From Helicobacter sp. MIT 05-5294 (GTDB lineage: Bacteria > Campylobacterota > Campylobacteria > Campylobacterales > Helicobacteraceae), in NCBI RefSeq assembly GCF_000765675.1, contig NZ_JRPA02000007.1, positions 41,626-105,625 of the forward strand: 64,000 bases of DNA. The letters run 5' to 3'. The translations under genes and the position numbers were made by a program. Within the stretch, counting starts at the first letter, position 1, and each line of letters starts with the position of its first letter. Under the pieces are notes generated by a model, which was not told where the DNA came from, did no database searches, and saw only the letters and a list, made by a program, of their open reading frames with translations. Shown here piece after piece: positions 54,374-64,000 of the stretch.

Positions 54374-55238
54374 TTGCTAATCGCTCTTCGCGCAGAGGCT
54401 CTTGCTCTTTGTATAGAGTTGCACAAGCCTTAGAGAGTTCACGGATTTTTAAAATATAATTTTGTCGCTCGGTTGATGAAATCGCTTTTCTCGCGTCTAG
54501 CACATTAAACAAATGGCTTGCAAGCATTGCGCAATCATAAGCAGGTAGAGGCAATCCCGCCTTTAAAGCCGCATTCCCTTCTTCTTGCATTTTGGCAAAA
54601 AATTCAAACAGCATAGAAGTATCCGCGACTTCAAAGTTGTATTTTGAAAACTCATATTCTCCCTCTAAATGCACATCGGCATAAGTATAATGTGGATTCC
54701 AAGCAATATCAAAGACATTTTCTACGCCTTGCAAATACATCGCCAATCTTTCTGTCCCATAAGTGATTTCAACCGCCACAGGATCGCAAGGAATCCCACC
54801 TACTTGTTGGAAATAAGTAAATTGTGTTACTTCCATACCATCAAGCCAAACTTCCCAGCCCAAGCCCCAAGCCCCAAGTGTCGGGGATTCCCAATTATCT
54901 TCTACAAAACGCACATCGTGATTTTTGAGATTCAAACCCAAATATTCTAAGCTTTTTAAATACAATTCTTGAATATTGCTCGGACTTGGTTTAATAAGAA
55001 CTTGAAATTGATAATAGCTTCCTAAACGATTAGGATTCTCTCCATAGCGTCCATCTGTGGGGCGACGCGAAGGAGCGACATAAGCCACGCTCCAAGGCTT
55101 AGAATCCAAACTTCTAAGCAATGTCGCAGGGTGAAAAGTGCCTGCACCTGCGGGAATATCATAGGGTTGAATAATTAAACAATCTTGTTCGCGCCAAAAT
55201 TGTTGTAATTTCAAAAGTAAATCAGAAAAATAAAGCAT
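54354..55238 (-). CDS. glyQ: Glycyl-tRNA synthetase alpha subunit
   Basis: The aminoacylation subunit of the heterotetrameric bacterial enzyme. The 294-residue protein has the GlyQ motifs [36 protein letters not shown] and [19 protein letters not shown]. The length is normal. glyS is not in the window. It starts nine bases after thrC ends. Confidence 0.97.
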   Translation of the reverse strand: MLYFSDLLLKLQQFWREQDCLIIQPYDIPAGAGTFHPATLLRSLDSKPWSVAYVAPSRRPTDGRYGENPNRLGSYYQFQVLIKPSPSNIQELYLKSLEYLGLNLKNHDVRFVEDNWESPTLGAWGLGWEVWLDGMEVTQFTYFQQVGGIPCDPVAVEITYGTERLAMYLQGVENVFDIAWNPHYTYADVHLEGEYEFSKYNFEVADTSMLFEFFAKMQEEGNAALKAGLPLPAYDCAMLASHLFNVLDARKAISSTERQNYILKIRELSKACATLYKEQEPLREERLANAKQKH

Positions 55239-55247
55239 TAAGAATCC

Positions 55248-56714
55248 TTATAGCCATTCTAAGATTTTTTGACCCAATTCTTCTTTGTCAAAAACTTCAT
55301 TATGGATTTCTGGATTATGGAACAACTCTGCAATTTGCTTTGGAATCGCGACTTTATGAGTTTTAGAGATTTGCTCCAATGCTTCTTTGTCGCTTAAATC
55401 TCCCAAATCCAATGCTTTGGCAATCGTTGGAGCAAATTTCGTCCATTCAGCCGTTGAGCAAAGCACACAAGGCGTGTTAGGGAATTTTGTTTTGATTTCT
55501 TCATACGCTTTGAATCCACAAGCAGTATGTGGGTCTATGAGATAGCCTTTTTTGGCGTAAGTTTTGATGATGTTAAGACAATAATTATCATCGCAACTTG
55601 TCGCACTGAAATACATTTTAATCCAAGCAAGTTCTTCTTTGGTGAGGCTGTATTTTTTGGTTTGTTCAAGGGATTCCATTAATTCTCGTGTGCGTTGGGC
55701 GTCAAATAATGTAAAAAGCACGCGTTCAATGTTGGAGCTTTTTAAAATATCCATCGCAGGGGAATAAGTCTTGTGCAGAGATTTTTCTGAAATATCGTAG
55801 ATTCCGGTATTAATAAACTCACTTAAGACATTGTTGGTGTTTGTCGCAATCCAAATGCGTTCAATCGGGAATCCTATGAGTTTCGCATAAAATGCGCCAA
55901 GAGCATTGCCGAAGTTTCCACTTGGCACGATGATATGGATTTTTCTACGATTGATCTTGAAAATTTGCAAACTAGAATAGGCATGATAAACAATTTGAAA
56001 CGCAATTCTACCGAAATTCACGCTATTTGCTGCGCTTAAAGCAATATTTTTCGTCCTTAAAACCGCATTGAATTTCGGGTCTTTTAGCAGGTCTTTTAGC
56101 AAAGTTTGCGCATCGTCAAAATCTCCGTCAATCCCAAAAACCTTTACATTTTCTGCATTTACTGTCGTCATTTGTAGGCGTTGAACATCACTTGTGCCAC
56201 CTTTGGGATAAATGCACACAACTTTGGTATGGGGTTTGTTGGCAAAACTCTGCAAAGTCGCAGGTCCTGTATCTCCACTAGTTGCTACCAAAATCAGATA
56301 ATCCACTTCTCTTTTGGATTCGTTTAAAAATCCGCTAAAGAGCGTCCCAAAAGGCTGTAACGCCATATCTTTGAAAGCGCGTGTAGGTCCGCAATAAAGT
56401 TTTTGTAGATTAAGATAAGGATGCACCGAGCAAAGCGGCGCGGGATTAGCGGGGCTATCGAAGTTTTGATAAAGCTTTAACGCGTCTTTCAATAAGTCTT
56501 TGGAAACATTCAAATTTAGACGATGAAAAATCTCGTGCGCTAATTCTTCATAATTTAATTGACTAAGCTCTTTGATAGCATCTTCATCAAACTTCGGTAG
56601 TTTTTTTGCGGTATAAAGCCCTCCAAATGCTGCATTGGGATTCAAAACTACATCGTGAAAATTTAAAGCCGTATCTTGTCCCCCCCGAGTGCCGATAAAA
56701 TGTTGTGTTTGCAC
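55248..56714 (-). CDS. thrC: Threonine synthase
   Basis: Converts O-phosphohomoserine to threonine with PLP. The 488-residue protein belongs to the long, yeast-type class: GPTRAFKDMALQPFG with the PLP lysine, VATSGDTGPATLQ and a PSGNFGNALGAFYAK segment. The coding strand has seven G in a row at 56680-56686, in codons 9-12 (GTRGGQ), a possible but short slippage site. The start MQTQHFIG is followed directly by that tract. Confidence 0.95.
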   Translation of the reverse strand: MQTQHFIGTRGGQDTALNFHDVVLNPNAAFGGLYTAKKLPKFDEDAIKELSQLNYEELAHEIFHRLNLNVSKDLLKDALKLYQNFDSPANPAPLCSVHPYLNLQKLYCGPTRAFKDMALQPFGTLFSGFLNESKREVDYLILVATSGDTGPATLQSFANKPHTKVVCIYPKGGTSDVQRLQMTTVNAENVKVFGIDGDFDDAQTLLKDLLKDPKFNAVLRTKNIALSAANSVNFGRIAFQIVYHAYSSLQIFKINRRKIHIIVPSGNFGNALGAFYAKLIGFPIERIWIATNTNNVLSEFINTGIYDISEKSLHKTYSPAMDILKSSNIERVLFTLFDAQRTRELMESLEQTKKYSLTKEELAWIKMYFSATSCDDNYCLNIIKTYAKKGYLIDPHTACGFKAYEEIKTKFPNTPCVLCSTAEWTKFAPTIAKALDLGDLSDKEALEQISKTHKVAIPKQIAELFHNPEIHNEVFDKEELGQKILEWL

Positions 56715-56768
56715 GCAAATCCTTTATAAAAAATTTGCGTATTTTACCAAAAGGAATCCAAAATTTGC

Positions 56769-57509
56769 CTAAAAGGGCCAAACGGATTCAATAAGTTTTG
56801 TTCCCCAACCTTTTTCTGTGCTTTTCTTTAACTCACCTTGTGTGTCATACATAATTTTCGCGTCCGCGATATATTGGGATTCTATGGTATTATTACGCGC
56901 AATATCTGTTGGACGCACGACACCGCTTAGATGAATCACTTGCTTTTCGCCATTGATTAGCACTTCGCGACTTCCTTCAATGAAATAATTCCCATTTTGC
57001 ATAATCTTAATAATCCGCGCTGCAATCGTTGTTGTAAAAGTTTCTTGGCGATTCTGTGAGCCATTGCCTTGATAGGTTGAAGTGTTATCACCTGTTGTGA
57101 TTCCAAATCCTGTGAGATTGTTAAGTTTGCCCGTAAGTCTGCCGATACTGCTACTAGGTCCGCCAAAGGTAATGCCCGGTCCTGTGAGGTTGCCACTAGA
57201 AGATTCGTTGAGATTTTTGTTAGCTGTGGAACTCGCTTGAGCAGTTTGATTAATAATCACAGTTACTAGGTCGTTAAGCTGCATTGCGCGGCGGTCGGAG
57301 AAAAGGAGATTATCCCCTTGTCCGAAAATACTGCCCGGATTCCCGAAATTATCCTCATCTTCTTTAGGCGGTAATTCCTCTACATAGGCAGGAGGACGAA
57401 AAGATATTTGTGGTTCTGTGGTCGCACAACCGCTAAAGTATAGCCCACAAGCACAAGCAATAATGATGAATCCTATCTCTATTAGGTTGTAAGTTTTTGC
57501 CGATTCCAT
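56769..57509 (-). CDS. flgH: Flagellar L-ring protein FlgH
   Basis: The outer membrane lipoprotein that forms the flagellar L ring. The 246-residue protein has a signal peptide ending in the lipobox FSGC, the family segments SIFGQGDNLLFSDRRAMQLNDLVTV and ANKNLNESSSG, and the conserved GNYFIEGSREVLINGEKQVI and VVRPTDI near the C-terminus. The ATG has AAGGAG five bases before it. It is divergent from yqeY. Confidence 0.95.
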   Translation of the reverse strand: MESAKTYNLIEIGFIIIACACGLYFSGCATTEPQISFRPPAYVEELPPKEDEDNFGNPGSIFGQGDNLLFSDRRAMQLNDLVTVIINQTAQASSTANKNLNESSSGNLTGPGITFGGPSSSIGRLTGKLNNLTGFGITTGDNTSTYQGNGSQNRQETFTTTIAARIIKIMQNGNYFIEGSREVLINGEKQVIHLSGVVRPTDIARNNTIESQYIADAKIMYDTQGELKKSTEKGWGTKLIESVWPF

Positions 57510-57531
57510 GGCTTCTCCTTGAAATTTTGGA

Positions 57532-57537
57532 TATAAT
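57532..57537 (+). promoter_or_regulatory. -10 box (TATAAT) of yqeY
   Basis: TATAAT on the plus strand about 59 bases before the yqeY ATG, inside the divergent gap with flgH. No sigma-28 or sigma-54 element for flgH was clear. Confidence 0.45.
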
Positions 57538-57595
57538 TTTAAAAGCTTTAAGCAAAGCGTATTCCAAAATCAGATTTCAATCAAAAGGAATTTTT

Positions 57596-58045
57596 ATGTC
57601 AAGTCAAATCAAAGAAAGAATCCTAAACGATATTAAACAAGCAATGAAAGAGAATCACAAAGAAAAGCGAGACGCTTTAAGAATGTTAAGCAGTGCGCTA
57701 AAACAAATTGAAGTTGATGAGCGCAAAATCCTAGAAGATAAAGATGTGATTGGCATTCTTAAAAAAGCCTACAAACAGCGCGTAGAAGCGGCGGAAGCTT
57801 ACAAAAACGCAGGGCGCGAGGATTTGTATGAGAAAGAAAGCTTTGAAATGCAAGTGATTTTGGAGTATTTGCCCAAACAACTAAACGATGAGGAATTAAA
57901 AGTCGCGTTGGAGGGAATCCTAAATGAGATTGGAACAAAATCCAAAAAAGATATGGGTAAGATTATGGGAATGGCAAGTAAGAATCTAGGAGAAGTTGCC
58001 GATGGTAAACGCATTAGTGAGACACTTAAGAGTATGCTAGAATAG
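57596..58045 (+). CDS. YqeY/GatB C-terminal domain-like protein
   Basis: A 149-residue protein with the YqeY pattern: IKERILNDIKQAMKENHKEK at the start, RDALRMLSSALKQIEVD, and the C-terminal GKIMGMASKNLGEVADGKRIS. The domain resembles the tRNA-binding tail of GatB, and the free-standing protein has no proven role. The ATG of MSSQIKER has AAAAGGA upstream and is preferred over an earlier in-frame start. Confidence 0.88.
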   Translation: MSSQIKERILNDIKQAMKENHKEKRDALRMLSSALKQIEVDERKILEDKDVIGILKKAYKQRVEAAEAYKNAGREDLYEKESFEMQVILEYLPKQLNDEELKVALEGILNEIGTKSKKDMGKIMGMASKNLGEVADGKRISETLKSMLE

Positions 58046-58545
58046 AGTAAAGGGTGATTTTGCGATTGCTGTTTTCTTAGGATTTGCGTCCTAGCTTTGT
58101 AATGCAGAATCCGCCTTGCGTCTTTAAAGAATTCTATTTATAGGATTGTAGTGTAAATCTGCAATCCAAGCCATCTAAGATTCCACCGCCTCGTCATTGC
58201 AAACATTGCAACACAATTCGTAGTAATCCATAATCCAAAATCTCACCTTAAAGATTCCGTTGGATATTTGCTTAAGTTCCTTATTTATAGATTGCCGCGA
58301 AGTCTTAACGACTTCTCGCAATGACGCAGTAGGCATATTTTCTTAAAGTCAACATTATAGATTTGCAAGTGTGGGCAAACCGCTATGTGATGTGCGCTTC
58401 GTCCTTGCAATGACGCAGTAGCAAAATCACGGGTTAGCAAGGCGTCATTGGGAGAAGCGGCAAATAACTTCACTGAAAGCTATAATAGCCTACGATTCCA
58501 CTAGTGTGCAGACTCCATTTGTGGAATCCCACATTTTAAAAACCC
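58046..58545. repeat. Repeat-bearing convergent gap between yqeY and amtB
   Basis: Contains CGTCATTGC at about 58193, an inverted CGCAATGACGCAGTAG near 58317-58332, another near 58405, a core TCTCACCTTAAAGATTCCG at about 58241-58259 in opposite orientation to the copy at 60691, and a 21-base match (58360-58380) to 48330-48350. No gene is seen. Confidence 0.65.
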
Positions 58546-59823
58546 TTAACGATAGGCAATTTCACCATGCAAAGACTGATCCAAGCCATTTTCTTCTTGC
58601 ATTTCTTCCACGCGTAAAGGCACGAAAATACTTATCACCTTAAGCACCACAAAACTAATCGCCCCAGAGAGGATAAAACACGCAATAATCGCGACAATCT
58701 GCACGAATAGCAAACTAAAATCCCCTCCATAAAACAACCCCTCCCCTGCAGCTTCTTTGCTCACGATTTCATTAACAGAACTTGTCGCAAAAAGCCCTGT
58801 TGCGATTCCGCCCCAAATTCCACCCACACCATGCAAACCAAATGCGTCTAGCGTATCATCATAGCCCAATTTGAACTTCAAATAACTAATGGCAAAAAAA
58901 CAAATCGGCGAAACTAAAAAACCAATCACGATTGCCGAAAATGGAGTTACGAACCCAGCAGAAGGAGTAATCGCCACAAGCCCCGCTACGATTCCTGTAA
59001 TGCTACCTAGCAATGTCGGTTTGCCATATTTTGTCCATTCTATAATCATCCATGAAATCATCGCCCCAGCGACTGCGAAATTCGTGCTTAAAAACGCATT
59101 GACTGCGACAGAATTTACACTCAACGCACTTCCGGTGTTGAATCCAAGCCAACCCAACCACAAAAAAATCGCCCCCGCAAAAGAAAGTGGCAAACTATGC
59201 GGGAGAATTCCTTGTTTGAACTTTCGCTTCCCAAGCATCAAACAGCCGACAAGCCCAGCCACTCCAGCGGCAATATGAACCACGCCACCACCGGCAAAAT
59301 CAAGAGAACCAATCTCCATAAGCCAACCTCCGCCCCACACCCAATGCGCCAACACATCATAGGCAAAAGTGCTCCAACAAAGAACGAAAATCAACAAAAC
59401 GCCAAATCGCATACGCTCCACGAAAGAACCCGTAATAATTGCCGCCCCAATCACTGCAAAAAGCATTTGAAAAAACACAAAGAGATTCTCTGAAACTAAG
59501 CCAATCATAGAATCCTGAATGTTGCCTAAAAAAATATGGTTTAGATTCCCGATAAAATGCCCTATATCATCTCCAAATGCGAGAGTATAGCCCAAAATCA
59601 CCCATTGAATGCAAATTAGAGCAAACAGCATAATACAATTTATCATCGTGCTTAGCACATTGCCGCGATTCACCATTCCACCATAAAACATTCCAAGTGC
59701 AGGGGTCATCAAAAGCACCAAACTAGAACACACAATTAAAAACAAAGTATCCACAGCAGAAACTTCTAAATCCGCCCCAAAAGCTATTCCAAACAGCCCA
59801 AAAAGCAACAAAACCATTTTCAT
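58546..59823 (-). CDS. amtB: Ammonium transporter
   Basis: An inner membrane ammonium channel. The 425-residue protein has a signal-like first helix and eleven membrane segments, with the conserved histidines in GGGVVHIAAGVAGLVG and DAFGLHGVGGIWGG and the twin DFAGG. The C-terminal tail that meets the PII protein is present (about residues 390-425). It lies 65 bases after the PII gene and is regulated with it, the standard glnK-amtB pairing. Confidence 0.96.
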   Translation of the reverse strand: MKMVLLLFGLFGIAFGADLEVSAVDTLFLIVCSSLVLLMTPALGMFYGGMVNRGNVLSTMINCIMLFALICIQWVILGYTLAFGDDIGHFIGNLNHIFLGNIQDSMIGLVSENLFVFFQMLFAVIGAAIITGSFVERMRFGVLLIFVLCWSTFAYDVLAHWVWGGGWLMEIGSLDFAGGGVVHIAAGVAGLVGCLMLGKRKFKQGILPHSLPLSFAGAIFLWLGWLGFNTGSALSVNSVAVNAFLSTNFAVAGAMISWMIIEWTKYGKPTLLGSITGIVAGLVAITPSAGFVTPFSAIVIGFLVSPICFFAISYLKFKLGYDDTLDAFGLHGVGGIWGGIATGLFATSSVNEIVSKEAAGEGLFYGGDFSLLFVQIVAIIACFILSGAISFVVLKVISIFVPLRVEEMQEENGLDQSLHGEIAYR

Positions 59824-59888
59824 TTTCTAGCCTTATTTTAAAATTTTATAAAAATCAAACTTTAAATTCTAAATTTTAGAATCTATCC

Positions 59889-60236
59889 TTAAATCGCGTC
59901 TTCTCCCTCTTGCCCTGTGCGGATTCTAATCACATTGCTAACAGGCAAAATAATAATCTTGCCATCACCTGCACTTCCGGTTTTTAGGATAGTTTTTGCA
60001 ACCTCAATGATTGCTTGAAGTGAGCTTTCTTTCGTAAGAATCTCTACGCGAATTTTTGGCAACAAATCAATCGTAGTTTCATTGCCACGATACACTTCGG
60101 TTTTGCCTTTTTGGTTTCCCGCGCCCATTACATTACTGACTGTCATACCCTTGATTCCCTTTTGCGCTAAGGAATCCTTTAGCACATTTAGCTTTTCTGA
60201 ACGCGTGATAATCTCAACTTTGTAGATTTTGTTCAT
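59889..60236 (-). CDS. glnK: Nitrogen regulatory PII protein (GlnK/GlnB type)
   Basis: A small trimeric sensor of 2-oxoglutarate and ATP/ADP that gates AmtB. The 115-residue protein has the T-loop with Tyr49 in GKTEVYRGN (equivalent to Tyr51 in E. coli), and the GSAGDGKIIILPVSNVIRIRTG B/C-loop signature. It is called GlnK because amtB follows directly. Uridylylation cannot be assumed, because no GlnD is in the window. Confidence 0.95.
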   Translation of the reverse strand: MNKIYKVEIITRSEKLNVLKDSLAQKGIKGMTVSNVMGAGNQKGKTEVYRGNETTIDLLPKIRVEILTKESSLQAIIEVAKTILKTGSAGDGKIIILPVSNVIRIRTGQEGEDAI

Positions 60237-60771
60237 TTTTTCTCCTCTTTTATTTTTGAAATTTCAAGGGATTATACAAAAATTAATATTAAATTTAATA
60301 ATTAAATATATTTTTTAAGAAAATAAAAGAAATGTTTTAAAACTATCCATAAACAAAATTTCTAGTCATCATTGCAGGGCATAATTGAAACATTCTATAA
60401 CCCAAGCTATCTACGATTCCACCACCGCATCATTACACATGGCAGAGCGACAAAGCAATTTATAATCTTATATGAAGTAGATTCTACATTATAGATTGCT
60501 TCAGCATTGCCTTGCAATGACGCAATAGTAGAATCGTAAGCAACCCAGCCGTCATTGAGAAGAACGAACGAAGTGGGAGACGCGACAATCTATCATGTTG
60601 GGCTTAAAAAATATGCCTACTGCGTCATTGCGCGAAGCGAACGAAGTGAGAGACATGAATCTATAATGTAGGATTAAAGGAAATATGCAATGGAATCTTT
60701 AAAGGCGAGATTCTACAATGACGCAAGTAGTCCACATTGCAAAGCCACAATGCAGAATCTCCCAAACTTCA
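60237..60771. repeat. Repeat-bearing gap between nifU and glnK
   Basis: Contains several half-sites of the dispersed element: CATTGC at about 60370, CAATGACGC near 60517, GCGTCATTGCGCG near 60623, and the core AATATGCAATGGAATCTTTA at 60682-60701 followed by AAGGCGAGATTCT. The glnK promoter occupies the first 50 bases. No gene is seen. Confidence 0.65.
60271..60276 (-). promoter_or_regulatory. -10 box (TATAAT) of glnK-amtB
   Basis: TATAAT on the minus strand about 35 bases before the glnK ATG, followed by AGAGGAG as ribosome site. No sigma-54 -24/-12 element is seen, so nitrogen control here looks sigma-70 based. Confidence 0.5.
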
Positions 60772-61752
60772 TCATACCGGAAATACGCGAATGCTAGAAT
60801 CCAAGCTTTCTTGCAAGACGGATTCAATCGCGAAAAGTGTGCCTGTCGCTCCACTAGCACAACCACTACAAGCACCTAAATAGCGAATATAAACATCAGT
60901 ATAGCCATCATTTGCGTTTTTTAAATCAATGATTTCCATATTGCCCCCGTCCATCATCAACATCGGGCGGATTTTCTCATCAATCACAGATTCAATCGCT
61001 TTGATTTTCTGAACGATTGTCATAGAAGTGAAGCCAAGCTCTCCTTTAGAAGATTCTTCCGCCCTATTCTGCAACGCCTCTTGCTCCATTTCGCTACGCA
61101 CTTCGCGCAAAATATCTACCAAATAATGCTCCCTTTCCTCGTGTCCTCCGGGCTTGATACAGCTTTTACAAAACGCACCTGCCTTAGTGTATTCTGTGAT
61201 TTCTTCAATCGTTTTAAGGTCGTTGATTCTAATCACTTCTTTTAGCGTTCCTAAACTCACTCTCGCGCATTCACACACAATAATATCGTCTTCAAAATCT
61301 TCTGGATTCTTGCCTAAATACAGCGCGGCGGCTTTTTTGATTACATCATACGCCATAACCGAGCAGTGCATTTTCTGCCCCGGGACTGCCGGAATCTCTG
61401 GGTCATCACGCAAAGCTTTTTCCACATCAATATTTGTGATTTTTACCGCTTCTTGCACCTTTTTGCCTAGACATAGCTCAACCATCATATCACTACTTGC
61501 AATCGCAGTCCCACAGCCAAAGCTTTTGAATTTCGCATCTACAATTTTATCCTCGCTATCAACTAGCCAATACAGCCTTACTGCATCACCACAAGCTTCC
61601 GCACCATAATCTGCGACGATGAGTTTCAAGCCTCTTTTGTCTGCTTCTTCTTGTGTGATAACACCCAAATGCGTTGGATTATCCATTCTTTGGCTTACTT
61701 TTTTGCTATATGCGTCCCATAATGCGCCACCTAATAATTCGTTTTTTGCCAT
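60772..61752 (-). CDS. nifU: NifU iron-sulphur cluster scaffold
   Basis: Builds Fe-S clusters with NifS. The 326-residue protein has the full three-domain layout: N-terminal IscU-like domain with Cys in ACGDAVRLYW, GCGTAIASSD and HCSVMAYD; central [2Fe-2S] region with CECARVS and CKSCIKPGG; and C-terminal Nfu domain with GACSGCASGATG. In Helicobacter NifU/NifS replace the ISC system. It starts 19 bases after nifS ends and is cotranscribed. Confidence 0.97.
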   Translation of the reverse strand: MAKNELLGGALWDAYSKKVSQRMDNPTHLGVITQEEADKRGLKLIVADYGAEACGDAVRLYWLVDSEDKIVDAKFKSFGCGTAIASSDMMVELCLGKKVQEAVKITNIDVEKALRDDPEIPAVPGQKMHCSVMAYDVIKKAAALYLGKNPEDFEDDIIVCECARVSLGTLKEVIRINDLKTIEEITEYTKAGAFCKSCIKPGGHEEREHYLVDILREVRSEMEQEALQNRAEESSKGELGFTSMTIVQKIKAIESVIDEKIRPMLMMDGGNMEIIDLKNANDGYTDVYIRYLGACSGCASGATGTLFAIESVLQESLDSSIRVFPV

Positions 61753-61771
61753 TATTTATCCTTTTTAAATC

Positions 61772-63552
<1,781 letters not shown>

Positions 63553-64000
63553 CTAGAAGCTGTATTTAACTTCAATTCTTGCTCTTGCTCTGTCTTCATC
63601 TTCAGTCAAACCGATATTATCCGCATCTGTCATTAGATACGCATAGTAGCCAGAGATTGTAAGCTGTTTGTTGTGTTTCCAGCTGATTCTTGGAGTGATT
63701 TCTTGGAAATCTCTATCCCAAGTTGTTGTGCCACCTCTTGTAACTTCGTTGTTACCCCAAACATAATCTAGTCCAATTCTTAGTCTGTTATCAATCATAG
63801 TATAACCGATTGCACCATAGAATACACTGATTTCTTGTTCAGTTCCGAAGCCATGCACACCACGATTTAGCAATGCAGAAGTGCTAACGCCTGTTGCGTT
63901 GTTTTGCCACCAGATTGCTCCAGCTACAGTATTTGTAAAGAAGTTACCATCATCATTTAGTGTAACTGCTGTGCCATCTTGGAAGTTTGTAACATAACCG
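63553..64000 (-). CDS. 3' end of a major outer membrane porin (Campylobacter MOMP type), truncated by the window edge
   Basis: The frame is open from the right edge of the window to the stop, 148 visible codons, with no stop upstream in frame, so the gene is cut at its 5' side. The visible part is a beta-barrel end with alternating aromatic residues (YTMIDNRLRIGLDYVWG, ISGYYAYLM) and the terminal RARIEVKYSF, ending in Phe as outer membrane proteins do. It resembles the Campylobacter-type major outer membrane porins that carry small solutes. A shorter frame starting at an internal TTG is only an artefact of the cut. Confidence 0.8.
   Translation of the reverse strand, partial: GYVTNFQDGTAVTLNDDGNFFTNTVAGAIWWQNNATGVSTSALLNRGVHGFGTEQEISVFYGAIGYTMIDNRLRIGLDYVWGNNEVTRGGTTTWDRDFQEITPRISWKHNKQLTISGYYAYLMTDADNIGLTEDEDRARARIEVKYSF

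Noticed and set aside
60237..60771. Sigma-54 promoter for glnK-amtB
   Set aside because: No TGGCAC-N5-TTGC-like element was seen; a TATAAT box at a suitable distance is a simpler explanation.

Overview
The window is about 64 kb of AT-rich DNA from a Campylobacterota genome, most like an enterohepatic Helicobacter. The evidence is the epsilon-type nap operon (napAGHBFLD, without napC), MagIII glycosylase, an HP0958-type zinc-ribbon protein in the order waaA - zinc ribbon - Nif3 - glyQ, a NifU/NifS iron-sulphur pair, a Campylobacter-type major outer membrane porin, and many proteins that read like H. pylori orthologues. Nap, a selenocysteine-containing SelD and the MOMP-type porin argue against H. 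pylori itself. The species cannot be fixed from the sequence alone.

Layout. 0-0.1 kb: the 5' end of a gene running off the left edge, with a 12-base G tract in its coding strand (probably phase variable). 0.37-0.53 kb: tRNA-Arg(GCG) and tRNA-Ala(GGC). 0.6-5.6 kb: coaE, a divergent speE, a META-domain lipoprotein, a SurA-like chaperone, pepD and magIII. 5.9 kb: tRNA-Leu(CAA). 6-12.9 kb: the periplasmic nitrate reductase operon with an FNR-type site at the class II position. 13.1-17.8 kb: a four-gene MacAB-TolC-like efflux system. 17.9-23.3 kb: a membrane-anchored TPR protein, serS, a small TTG-start membrane protein and a MATE exporter. 23.4-34.9 kb: a nine-gene minus-strand unit (MFS, two dynamin-like GTPases, J-domain protein, membrane protein, nadK, recN, NFACT/RqcH protein, acidic protein). 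35.3-40.6 kb: a MetF-like protein, a YeiH-like exporter, ftsW, a dnaQ-like exonuclease and nspC. 41-42.3 kb: a pair of uncharacterised membrane proteins and a PepSY-type membrane protein. 42.5-48 kb: yejABEF peptide importer. 48.5-50.4 kb: selD, whose ORF contains an in-frame UGA (selenocysteine) and a SECIS-like hairpin, and a TauE/SafE permease. 50.7-57.5 kb: pseudouridine synthase, waaA, zinc-ribbon protein, Nif3, glyQ, thrC, flgH. 57.6-58 kb: yqeY. 58.5-60.2 kb: glnK-amtB. 60.8-62.9 kb: nifS-nifU. 63.5 kb to the right edge: 3' end of a MOMP-like porin.

Functional themes are anaerobic nitrate respiration, selenium and Fe-S metabolism, peptide and ammonium uptake, polyamine synthesis, envelope maintenance and drug export. 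Six intergenic gaps carry degenerate copies of a dispersed composite repeat built on CGTCATTGCGAG and its inverse. The most useful points for a second look are the recoded selD, the phase-variable gene start at the left edge, the class II FNR architecture at napA, an 11-bp tandem repeat upstream of yejA, the dynamin/J-protein unit and the unassigned two-gene membrane module.
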